DNA of 64,000 nucleotides from NCBI RefSeq assembly GCF_014647755.1, contig NZ_BMPU01000005.1, positions 124,001 to 188,000 on the forward strand, written 5' to 3'. Under the pieces are notes generated by a model that was given only the letters and a program-made list of their open reading frames with translations, did not search any database and was not told the DNA's origin. The DNA is from Porphyromonas pasteri. Lineage in GTDB: Bacteria > Bacteroidota > Bacteroidia > Bacteroidales > Porphyromonadaceae. Positions within the stretch are counted from its first letter, which is position 1. Each line of letters opens with the position of its first letter. The position numbers were made by a program, and so were the translations under genes. This document shows, piece by piece, positions 52,760 through 59,764 of the stretch.

Positions 52760-54196
52760 TTACTTAGCGTTCTTAGCGAGGATCTCCTTGACCGTGTCGA
52801 TCTCGAGCGAGTGAGCAGCACCCGACTGACCGATCGTACCGCTCATATAAGCAGCCTGCGTGTCTTCGCTGATGAGGCCTGACTCGATGAAGCTCTTGAT
52901 ACCTGCAGCCAGACGTGAGCCTGGGCAAGCAGCGTCTTCAGCGTAGTGAGCCGTCACACCGTAGCTGAGAGCCAGCTGACGAGCCAGAGTAGGATCGTAG
53001 CAGACAGCGCAGACGGGGACCGTAGCACGGAAAGAAGAGAGGTAGCGAGCCGTACGACCGGTGAAGCTATCGGTGATGATAGCCTGCGTGTCGATCTGCT
53101 CGACGCTACGTACAGCCTGCTTAGAGAGGAAGGCCGTCGTGGTGCTCACTTCCTTAGAGTAAGGCACTTCGTCGTTGTATTCGCGCTCAAGCGTCGTCTC
53201 AGCCTCACGGATGATGCTTGCCATCGTCTGGACAGCCTCGAGGGGGTACTTACCATTAGCCGTCTCACCAGAGAGCATGACAGCGTCGGTGCGGTAGTAG
53301 ACAGCGTTAGCGATGTCGCTGACCTCTGCACGCGTAGGCAGGGGGTTGTCGATCATCGTGTGGAGCATCTGCGTAGCGACGATGACGGGCTTCTTAGCAG
53401 CGATACACTTCTTGATGATCATACGCTGGATGGAGGGGACCTTCTCAGCGGGGACTTCGATAGCGAGGTCACCACGAGCGATCATGATACCATAGCAAGA
53501 GTCGATGATCTCGTCGATGTTGTCGACACCTTCCTGGTTCTCGATCTTAGCGATGATCTTGATGTCGCTCTTGTGCTCGTCGAGGATCGTCTGGATCTCC
53601 TCGATGTCCTTCTTGTTACGGACGAAAGAGTGAGCGATGAACTCGATCTTCTGGGGGATAGAGTGCAGGATGTTGCCACGGTCCTTCTCGGTGAGTGAAG
53701 GCAGGTCGATGCGTACGCCAGGGACGTTGACGCTCTTGCGGCTACCGAGCTTACCGTTGTTCTGACAGACCGTGAAGAGCTTGTCGCCTTCCTTCTTCTC
53801 TACGTCAAAGGCAAGAGCACCGTCGTCGAGGAGGATGCGAGCACCTACGGGTACGTCGTGGACGAAGTTCACGTAGTTCACGTTGATGACTTCATTGTTG
53901 GTCTTGGCTTCGGGGTTAGCCTGGAAGATGACCTTGTCACCAGCGTGGAATTCGCGCTTGACTTCTGAGTCACCTTCGAGGACCGTCGTGCGGACTTCGG
54001 GGCCCTTCGTGTCCAGGAGGACAGCGACGCTGGGCGATACAGCACGCGTATTGTTGATGACCTGGGTGATACCCTCCTTCGTCATGTGGGCGGTGTTCAT
54101 ACGTACGACGTTCACGCCAGCTTCGACGAGCGGACGGATGAATTCTACGTCGCAGCGCAGATCCGAGATAGTAGCTACAATCTTAGTTTTCTTCAT
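52760..54196 (-). CDS. pyk: Pyruvate kinase, Bacteroidales type
   Basis: A 478-aa glycolytic enzyme making ATP and pyruvate from PEP. LLDTKGPEVRTT, KIIAKIENQEGVDNIDEI (catalytic Lys) and IMIARGDLAIEVP (metal Asp) are intact, as is the MLSGETANGKYPLEAV region. The N-terminal motif usually written RLNFSHG reads RMNTAHM, so the Ser that helps bind potassium is Ala; I recall the same in Bacteroides. The start is ATG 54196 (MKKTKIVATISD); the ATG 51 bases upstream would overlap aroQ. It lies 19 bases after aroQ in one operon. Confidence 0.93.
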   Translation of the reverse strand: MKKTKIVATISDLRCDVEFIRPLVEAGVNVVRMNTAHMTKEGITQVINNTRAVSPSVAVLLDTKGPEVRTTVLEGDSEVKREFHAGDKVIFQANPEAKTNNEVINVNYVNFVHDVPVGARILLDDGALAFDVEKKEGDKLFTVCQNNGKLGSRKSVNVPGVRIDLPSLTEKDRGNILHSIPQKIEFIAHSFVRNKKDIEEIQTILDEHKSDIKIIAKIENQEGVDNIDEIIDSCYGIMIARGDLAIEVPAEKVPSIQRMIIKKCIAAKKPVIVATQMLHTMIDNPLPTRAEVSDIANAVYYRTDAVMLSGETANGKYPLEAVQTMASIIREAETTLEREYNDEVPYSKEVSTTTAFLSKQAVRSVEQIDTQAIITDSFTGRTARYLSSFRATVPVCAVCYDPTLARQLALSYGVTAHYAEDAACPGSRLAAGIKSFIESGLISEDTQAAYMSGTIGQSGAAHSLEIDTVKEILAKNAK

Positions 54197-54215
54197 AATG
54201 CTTAATTGGGGTAAT

Positions 54216-54662
54216 TTATTCGTGGGTCGGTAGAGGTAAGCCCCCACACACGGCTTCGATGGCTAAGCGGTATCCATCGAGACCGAAGCCCGTGATCGTC
54301 CCTCGGCAGGCCTCTGCGATGAGGGAGCGCTGGCGGATAGGCTCACGCTTATAGATATTGGATATATGGACTTCGATAGTGGGGGGAGTGATAGCCCGGA
54401 GGGCATCGGCCAAGGCCAAGGAGGTATGGGTATAGGCACCGGCATTGAGGATGATGGCGTCAGCGCCGGCATCGTGCAGCTCATAGAGCCTGTCAAGGAG
54501 CGCCCCCTCATGGTTCGACTGGAAATAGGTCAGACGAAGCTGGTGATCATAGCGCTGGTGCAGCTGCTCCAGGCAAGTGTCCATCGACATCGTGCCGTAG
54601 ATGCTGGGCTCACGCTGGCCGATCCGAGCAAGGTTCGGCCCGTTAATGATCTCTATCCACAT
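54216..54662 (-). CDS. aroQ: 3-dehydroquinate dehydratase, type II
   Basis: A 148-aa enzyme of the shikimate pathway. Type II landmarks are IINGPNLARIGQREPSIYG (catalytic Arg and Tyr), FQSNHEGALLDRL, ILNAGAYTHTS and VHISNIYKREPIR with the catalytic His in this last segment. The normal length is 140-150 aa. It is the first gene of an aroQ-pyk pair driven by the minus-strand -7 box at 54703-54710, which abuts the plus-strand box of xerD. Confidence 0.94.
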   Translation of the reverse strand: MWIEIINGPNLARIGQREPSIYGTMSMDTCLEQLHQRYDHQLRLTYFQSNHEGALLDRLYELHDAGADAIILNAGAYTHTSLALADALRAITPPTIEVHISNIYKREPIRQRSLIAEACRGTITGFGLDGYRLAIEAVCGGLPLPTHE

Positions 54663-54694
54663 TCGTTATTTCGGGGGTATTCCTATTGTCTTCT

Positions 54695-54702
54695 TACCTT
54701 TG
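54695..54702 (+). promoter_or_regulatory. -7 promoter box of xerD
   Basis: TACCTTTG on the plus strand, 30 bases before the xerD start; directly followed by the inverted box of aroQ. Confidence 0.65.
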
Positions 54703-54710
54703 CAAAGATA
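54703..54710 (-). promoter_or_regulatory. -7 promoter box of aroQ-pyk
   Basis: TATCTTTG on the minus strand, 40 bases before the aroQ start. With 54695-54702 it forms back-to-back boxes without a gap. Confidence 0.65.
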
Positions 54711-54732
54711 AATTAAAATTCTCACTTTTTGA

Positions 54733-55641
54733 ATGCTCCCTGACGATATACGCACGCAGTTCCTCTCGCACCTACGCTTCGAGCTCGGCCTCTCAGAGAA
54801 TACGTGTGAGGCTTACCTCAGCGACGTCGATAAGCTCCTCAGCTACATGGACGTCGAAGGGCTCAGCATCGAAGCCATCGACTATCCACGACTGCAGCAC
54901 TTCATCGCCACACTCCACGATCTGGGCATCGGCCCGACGTCGATCTCGCGCATTATCTCGGGTATCCGCTCCTTCGGACGCTATCTCCTCCTCGAGGGCT
55001 ATGTAGATAGCGACCCCACAGCGCTCCTCGAGGTGCCACGCAAGGGACGCTATCTCCCGACCGTGCTGACGACCGCCGAGGTCGACCGCATCATCGAGGC
55101 CGCAGGGAGTAAGGGCGGTGTCGAGGGCCAGCGCAATCGTGCCATCATCGAGGTGCTCTTCAGCTGCGGCCTGCGTGTGAGCGAGCTGTGTCACCTGACC
55201 TTCCCCGACCTCTTCCTCGATGAGGGCTATCTGCGCGTACAGGGCAAGGGGAGCAAGCAGCGCCTCGTCCCGCTGAGTGACTCCGCCATCGCCGAGGTCA
55301 CCCGCTACCTCCGTGATCCCGACCGTGCCACCCCGAAGCGCGGACAAGAAGACTACGTCTTCCTCAGCCGTCGTGGGCAAGCCATCTCCCGCATCACCGT
55401 CTTCGTCATGGTGCGCGAAGCCGCCGAGATGGCGGGCGTGGAGAAGAAGATCAGCCCCCACACCTTCCGTCACAGCTTCGCCACTGCGCTCCTCGAGGGC
55501 GGCGCGAACCTCCAAGCTATTCAGCTCCTCCTCGGTCACGAGGATGTAGCGACAACGGAGATCTACACCCACATCGACCGCACCAAGCTCCGCGAGCAGG
55601 TCGAGCGCTATCACCCCCGCAATCGCAGAGCGAGGTTGTAG
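54733..55641 (+). CDS. xerD: Tyrosine recombinase XerD
   Basis: A 302-aa recombinase that resolves chromosome dimers at dif. The N-terminal SAM-like DNA-binding domain (residues 1-90) has FELGLSENTCEAYLSDVDKL. The catalytic set is complete: Arg in SCGLRVSELCHL, Lys in GKGSKQRLVPL, HTFRHSFAT (His-x2-Arg), His in LLGHEDVATTEIY and the nucleophile Tyr of IYTHI. The length and the lack of neighbouring mobile genes favour XerD rather than an element integrase. It is transcribed alone and ends at a shared terminator. Confidence 0.92.
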   Translation: MLPDDIRTQFLSHLRFELGLSENTCEAYLSDVDKLLSYMDVEGLSIEAIDYPRLQHFIATLHDLGIGPTSISRIISGIRSFGRYLLLEGYVDSDPTALLEVPRKGRYLPTVLTTAEVDRIIEAAGSKGGVEGQRNRAIIEVLFSCGLRVSELCHLTFPDLFLDEGYLRVQGKGSKQRLVPLSDSAIAEVTRYLRDPDRATPKRGQEDYVFLSRRGQAISRITVFVMVREAAEMAGVEKKISPHTFRHSFATALLEGGANLQAIQLLLGHEDVATTEIYTHIDRTKLREQVERYHPRNRRARL

Positions 55642-55669
55642 CGTACCACCTCACCCCGACATACGAATA

Positions 55670-55709
55670 GCCACGAGGCTGGAGAGCTGATACTCTCCAG
55701 CCTCGTGGC
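55670..55709. terminator. Shared terminator between xerD and the CGPAA-protein gene
   Basis: A 17-bp perfect stem (GCCACGAGGCTGGAGAG and its complement) with a 6-base loop lies between convergent stops. Confidence 0.85.
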
Positions 55710-55730
55710 GTGTATATCATTGGGTGAAGG

Positions 55731-56606
55731 CTATTCCCTCACGATCGTGACGTATAGATACTTGATGAGGTCCTTCACGCGGAAGTGCCCTACCCGCTCG
55801 GCTCCCCAAGTAAAGTAGGTGAACGATACACGCTCCCCGTCGTCTGACCATACCGCCGTCCCGGGCTTGATGACGATCCAATGAAGGCGAGCGATGCGGT
55901 TGCCCTTGGAGTCCGCCTTGATCAGCTTCGAGTCAATGAGCAGAAACGATCGGGTAGGCTTCCTCAGCGCTTCGATGATCGCTCTTCTGTGCGCTCTCTC
56001 AGAGCCCCAGCCCACGAAGCTCAACCTCTGTACAAAGCGCTCATTCGGGTAGATGCTCCTCAGCCAATACAGCATATCTTTCGGCGGGCTAAACAGCGCT
56101 AACGGCCCAGCCTTACCATCCACCCCGAAGAGCATATTCCGCCCCTCTCGCATCGCGCCTAAGAACATCCAGTCGATGCCCGAGATCCCTTCACGGGAAC
56201 TCCCTCGCAGTCCCTTGCTTGCCTGCAGATAGAGGTCACCGACAGCACATATCCCCGTCTCGTAGAGGGCGAGCATAGCGGATATATAAGCCACAGGATC
56301 CGTGAGCATCAGATCGTAGGCAATAGCCGCAGGGCCGCAAAGCTCAGTAATCCCTTGATTGGGGAGGGGATAGGACAAGGTCGTCCCAGCGTATGGGTAG
56401 GACCGCAAGCGATCCGCCTCCTCTCGGGACATTTCTTGCCGACAGAAGCGTGCCTGCATCTCCAGCGCCACCTGCTCACGGTTATAGCACTCCCAGACGC
56501 GCGGGGAGGGCTCTGGGCTCTCAGCCAAGTATGTCAGGACCTTCCTCCCTACCGCAAGGGCATCAAGGGGCTCTGGAGATGGATCTGTCGGCTTCATTGT
56601 GTTCAT
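55731..56606 (-). CDS. Cysteine-peptidase-like protein of unknown role
   Basis: A 291-aa protein with no signal peptide. Cys90 sits in TELCGPAAIAYDLM, and His242 in ARLHWIVIKPG, followed by an Asp-rich turn (WSDDGERV); this Cys-then-His arrangement is that of papain-fold peptidases and C39-like enzymes. From memory, proteins with LCGPA and a following DW segment (GIDWMFLG here) occur as effectors linked to secretion systems in Proteobacteria. No secretion genes flank this one. The start at 56606 (MNTMKPTD) fits the -7 box at 56679-56686; the longer frame to 56681 overlaps that box. The function is not established. Confidence 0.6.
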   Translation of the reverse strand: MNTMKPTDPSPEPLDALAVGRKVLTYLAESPEPSPRVWECYNREQVALEMQARFCRQEMSREEADRLRSYPYAGTTLSYPLPNQGITELCGPAAIAYDLMLTDPVAYISAMLALYETGICAVGDLYLQASKGLRGSSREGISGIDWMFLGAMREGRNMLFGVDGKAGPLALFSPPKDMLYWLRSIYPNERFVQRLSFVGWGSERAHRRAIIEALRKPTRSFLLIDSKLIKADSKGNRIARLHWIVIKPGTAVWSDDGERVSFTYFTWGAERVGHFRVKDLIKYLYVTIVRE

Positions 56607-56678
56607 AGGACGCTCATCATACGACCTTGTATCATCGCCCAGGTGCGGTAGGCGCCCCAGGCAAATAAATATCGACCG

Positions 56679-56686
56679 CAAACATA
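56679..56686 (-). promoter_or_regulatory. -7 promoter box of the CGPAA-protein gene
   Basis: TATGTTTG on the minus strand, 73 bases before the start at 56606. Confidence 0.5.
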
Positions 56687-56761
56687 GCTATATTATCCGT
56701 ACTGCTATAAGCCTCTCGAGCAAAGCAGGCAGTAGCCAGCCGTCTCCTAATGCCTTACGCA

Positions 56762-56799
56762 CTTCGCCCCACATTGTAGCGACACAATGTGGGGCGAAG
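56762..56799 (-). terminator. Terminator after the small membrane protein gene
   Basis: CTTCGCCCCACATTGT pairs perfectly with ACAATGTGGGGCGAAG around a six-base loop. Confidence 0.75.
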
Positions 56800-56820
56800 C
56801 TGTTTCTTTGGGGTGGCTAT

Positions 56821-57027
56821 TTAGCCCTTCTGATACTCCGTCCATTCTTTGCCCAGGCGCCGAAGGAAACGCTGGGTCAGGAGCGCGGCCTTGGGGATGC
56901 CTATGACAAGGACTATCAGAACGAGAAGGCTTTGCAGTGGATTCATCGACGCCACATCCTGGGCATCTGCAAAGAAGAGTAGCCAGGCGAGGGTCGTATA
57001 GGCGACCATTAGGAGGATTCTACTCAT
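56821..57027 (-). CDS. Small two-helix membrane protein
   Basis: A 68-aa frame with two hydrophobic segments: residues 3-20 (RILLMVAYTTLAWLLFFA) and 29-50 (MNPLQSLLVLIVLVIGIPKA), then a basic amphipathic tail ending EWTEYQKG. The hydropathy and the terminator placed 22 bases after the stop support a real gene, although no promoter box is found and no family is recognised. A plus-strand frame over the same bases (56599-56982) has no such features. Confidence 0.5.
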   Translation of the reverse strand: MSRILLMVAYTTLAWLLFFADAQDVASMNPLQSLLVLIVLVIGIPKAALLTQRFLRRLGKEWTEYQKG

Positions 57028-57180
57028 CGCTTACCATCGTGCTAAAGGGTTAGTAATCGGTTTACTCTCCAAAGGAACACCTTTTTTTCGCATTTCGCAA
57101 AGGCCTCCATTTCCTACGGCGACGCTGTCCGCTCCTGCGGTCACTCGACTACAAACAAGCACAGGACATCTTGCCATCCA

Positions 57181-57336
57181 GCCGAAGAAAAGGCGTCCAC
57201 CACTATGCCTAATCCTCCGTCCACGTACGTGGTCATAAAGTCTACGCACGCAAATCCTATGATCCACGTACGTAGACCTAACGACCACGTACGTAGACAA
57301 GGGTTTCTCTGTAGTGGTATGCAGTTTTCCACGAGG
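57181..57336. repeat. R3 palindrome array, locus I (4 units, inverted flanks)
   Basis: R3 cores start at 57223 (in CCACGTACGTGG), 57244 (ACGCACGC, degenerate), 57266 and 57287; spacing is 21, 22, 21, as in loci F, G and H. Flanks are inverted: GAAGAAAAGGCGTCCACCACTA on the left side in part, TAGTGGTATGCAGTTTTCC on the right. No R2 units are present here, so R3 also exists alone. Confidence 0.8.
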
Positions 57337-57416
57337 TGCGTGGGAAGTTTTCCTTCGCGCATTGGGAGAAATCCGAATAGTCAAGCAAAGCCGCTTGCAC
57401 TACGGGAGTAAAGCGA

Positions 57417-57456
57417 CATCGCCCCCACAGATTCGGCGGAATCTGTGGGGGCGATG
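57417..57456 (-). terminator. Terminator of miaB
   Basis: An 18-bp perfect stem (CATCGCCCCCACAGATTC and its complement) with a GGCG loop, 35 bases after the miaB stop. Confidence 0.8.
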
Positions 57457-57491
57457 CTTGATTCTTTGCTTCGGGGAGAAGCTGGAGGCGC

Positions 57492-58892
57492 TTACTCGGC
57501 TTCGGGCGTATAGCCTTCGGCAGGGCGCACGGGCTTCCCGATGAGGGTCGCTGCCGTGGCGGACTCGATGCGTACGTCCACGTATTGACCGACGCGGTAG
57601 CCTTGCTTGTCGAAGACGACGACCTTATTCTGCTGGCTACGCCCGAAGAGTTGTTCGCGGGAGCGCTTGCTGAAGCCCTCGATGAGGACCTCGAAGGTCT
57701 TCCCCACGTCACGCAGGTTGCTCTCGAGCGAGAGCTGGGTCTGCAGCTCGATCATCTCGTTGAGGCGGCGGATCTTCTCTTCCTCGGGGATATTATCGAT
57801 GAGGTACTTGGCGGCATACGTCCCGGGGCGCTCGGAGTACTTGAAGAGGAAGGCATTGTCATAGCCGACCTCACGCATGAGGCTCAGCGTATCCTGGAAG
57901 TCCTCCTCGCTCTCGTCGTGGAAGCCGCAGAAGATATCCGACGTGATGGCACAGTCAGGCATAGCACGGCGGATAGCCGCGACACGCTCGAGGTACCACT
58001 CACGGGTGTAGTTGCGCTTCATGAGCTTGAGGATGCGGTCGTTGCCCGACTGCGCAGGCAGGTGGATATGCTTGCAGATATTCGGGTACTTCGCCATCAC
58101 AGCGATGGCCTTGTCGTCCATATCCTTGGGGTGAGGCGAGGTGAAGCGGATACGGATCGTGGGTACGGCGAGGGCAACCTGCTCGAGGAGGTCACCGAAG
58201 TCGTACGTGCGATCCCCGTCCACAAAGCGGTAGGAATTCACATTCTGCCCGAGCAGCGTGATCTCACGATAGCCCTTGGCCTCGAGGTCCTTCACCTCAC
58301 GGATGATGCTCTCCAGCTCACGGCTACGCTCACGGCCACGGGTGTAGGGCACGATGCAGTAGGAGCAGAAGTTATTGCACCCACGCATGATGGAGACGAA
58401 GCCCGAGAGGTTGAGCCCGCCGATCTTCAGCGGAAGGACATCCTTGTAGGTCTCAGTGGTGGAGAGCTGTACGTTGATCGCCTTCTCCCCGCGCTCGACA
58501 GCGCCGACGAGATTCGGCAGGTCGAGGTAGCTATCGGGGCCGACGACGAGGTCGACGTGGTGCTTCTCGATCAGCTCCCCCTTGGCACGCTCCGCCATAC
58601 AGCCGAGGACGCCGATGATGATACGACGGCGCTTCTTGCGGCGGATGGAGTGATAGTAAGCGATGCGGTTGAGGACTTTCTGCTCGGCATTGTCGCGCAC
58701 AGAGCAGGTATTGAGGAAGATAGCATCGGCCAACTCAGGGTCTTCGGTCAGGTGAAAGCCGTCCATCTGCATGATGGATGCGACGACTTCGCTGTCGGCG
58801 ACATTCATCTGGCAGCCATAGGTCTCTATATAGACGCGGCGGGCGGTGGCGGTCGAAGGCTGAGCGCTCTGGGCGGGCTCGATCTTGGTCAT
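57492..58892 (-). CDS. miaB: tRNA-2-methylthio-N6-dimethylallyladenosine synthase
   Basis: A 466-aa radical-SAM methylthiotransferase acting on A37 of tRNAs reading UNN codons. The N-terminal UPF0004 domain has YIETYGCQMNVADSE, FLNTCSVRDNAE and LGCMAER (three Cys for the auxiliary cluster). The radical-SAM motif is RGCNNFCSYCIVPYTRG (C-x3-C-x2-C). A TRAM domain ends the protein (VFDKQGYRVGQYVDVRI). NTCSVR together with CIVPYTRG separates it from RimO and MtaB. No upstream box matching TAnnTTTG is evident. Confidence 0.94.
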   Translation of the reverse strand: MTKIEPAQSAQPSTATARRVYIETYGCQMNVADSEVVASIMQMDGFHLTEDPELADAIFLNTCSVRDNAEQKVLNRIAYYHSIRRKKRRRIIIGVLGCMAERAKGELIEKHHVDLVVGPDSYLDLPNLVGAVERGEKAINVQLSTTETYKDVLPLKIGGLNLSGFVSIMRGCNNFCSYCIVPYTRGRERSRELESIIREVKDLEAKGYREITLLGQNVNSYRFVDGDRTYDFGDLLEQVALAVPTIRIRFTSPHPKDMDDKAIAVMAKYPNICKHIHLPAQSGNDRILKLMKRNYTREWYLERVAAIRRAMPDCAITSDIFCGFHDESEEDFQDTLSLMREVGYDNAFLFKYSERPGTYAAKYLIDNIPEEEKIRRLNEMIELQTQLSLESNLRDVGKTFEVLIEGFSKRSREQLFGRSQQNKVVVFDKQGYRVGQYVDVRIESATAATLIGKPVRPAEGYTPEAE

Positions 58893-58984
58893 GAACTATA
58901 TGAATTGCTTAAGTGACGGTGGGAGGTGCGTAGACCTTCTTAAGAAGGGGTCTCTCCCGCAGTTGGAGATAATATATTTATCTG

Positions 58985-58992
58985 TATATTTG
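58985..58992 (+). promoter_or_regulatory. -7 promoter box of a candidate small RNA
   Basis: TATATTTG on the plus strand with no gene downstream in that direction except the terminator at 59041-59073. Confidence 0.45.
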
Positions 58993-58998
58993 CAATGA

Positions 58999-59073
58999 AA
59001 ATGTAAGATTTTTCATAGTTAAGGTTTTGGTTAATAGGTTGGAGCTGGCTGGGAAGTCAGCTCCGCTTTTTTT
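58999..59073 (+). ncRNA. Candidate ~75-nt small RNA
   Basis: Between the minus-strand miaB start and the minus-strand deacetylase stop, the plus strand carries a -7 box (58985-58992), an AT-rich 40-base stretch and a strong intrinsic terminator. Neither neighbour is on the plus strand, so the terminator needs another explanation. The only frame in the stretch is a two-codon one after the first ATG. The product is predicted, not shown. Confidence 0.4.
59041..59073 (+). terminator. Intrinsic terminator on the plus strand
   Basis: GGAGCTG-CT pairs with AG-CAGCTCC around a 4-base loop, followed by GC and seven T. The opposite side lacks a T run, so it works on the plus strand only. Confidence 0.75.
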
Positions 59074-59116
59074 ACCCTTACCAAGACCTTCTACGATCTT
59101 CATCCCATGCTATATA

Positions 59117-59749
59117 TCAAGGGGCATCGCCGATACGCAGGAAGTGATAGCCCTCACTCTGGAGCCAGCGCACAGCTTCGGGCATCGCTACGCGCATATT
59201 CTTCTCTGCCTTGAGCGAGTCGTGGAAGACGATGATCGAGCCGTTGCGCGCATAGCGCTTCACGTAGCCGACGATGGTCTCCGGGCTGAGCTCGGCATTG
59301 TAGTCGCGCGTCACGACATCCCACATCACGATCTCGAAGCTATGACTAAGCTCTCGATTCTGCGAGAAGCGCAGATGCCCGTGCGGTGGACGGAAGTAAC
59401 GTGAGTGGATGAGCTCATGCGCTTCGTAGACGTCGCGCATGTACTCCTTCGTCGAGTGGAAGATACCCTGGATATGATGGTAGGTGTGATTGCCTACCGT
59501 GTGACCACGGCGACGTATCTCCTCGAAGAGCTCGGGGTAGCGTCGCACATTGTCCGCCACGCAGAAGAACGTGGCCTTGATCCCCAACTCATCGAGCTGA
59601 TCCAATACCCAAGGCGTGACCTCGGGTATCGGACCATCATCGAAGGTAAGGTAGATACTCTTGCCCTTGAGCGCGGGGATACGCCAGCGCGCTCCAGGCA
59701 CGAGCATGCGGTACCACATAGGGACCCGACAGAGGATGCGCTCGATCAT
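59117..59749 (-). CDS. Polysaccharide deacetylase, NodB family
   Basis: A 210-aa carbohydrate esterase-4 enzyme removing N-acetyl (or O-acetyl) groups from sugars. Motif 1 is YLTFDDGPIPE (catalytic base and metal Asp), motif 2 HTVGNHTYHH, motif 3 YFRPPHGHLR, and the late motif IIVFHDS supplies the final His. No signal peptide or membrane helix is seen. It starts 15 bases after the DUF2723 gene, so the two are co-transcribed. The target may be cell-wall or glycan-linked; not known. Confidence 0.88.
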   Translation of the reverse strand: MIERILCRVPMWYRMLVPGARWRIPALKGKSIYLTFDDGPIPEVTPWVLDQLDELGIKATFFCVADNVRRYPELFEEIRRRGHTVGNHTYHHIQGIFHSTKEYMRDVYEAHELIHSRYFRPPHGHLRFSQNRELSHSFEIVMWDVVTRDYNAELSPETIVGYVKRYARNGSIIVFHDSLKAEKNMRVAMPEAVRWLQSEGYHFLRIGDAP

Positions 59750-59764
59750 CGGCGGGAGAGCGGA

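Larger units (their letters stand above)
57028..57491. other. 464-bp intergenic stretch before miaB 3' end
   Basis: Holds R3 locus I and the miaB terminator. A 117-codon minus-strand frame (57031-57384) runs through the R3 array and is probably not a gene. Confidence 0.5.

Noticed and set aside
57031-57384. 117-codon minus-strand frame over R3 locus I
   Set aside because: Its middle is the translated R3 array. The N-terminal RKTSHAPR segment weakly recalls the short DUF1661 proteins of P. gingivalis, but the match is too slight to call.
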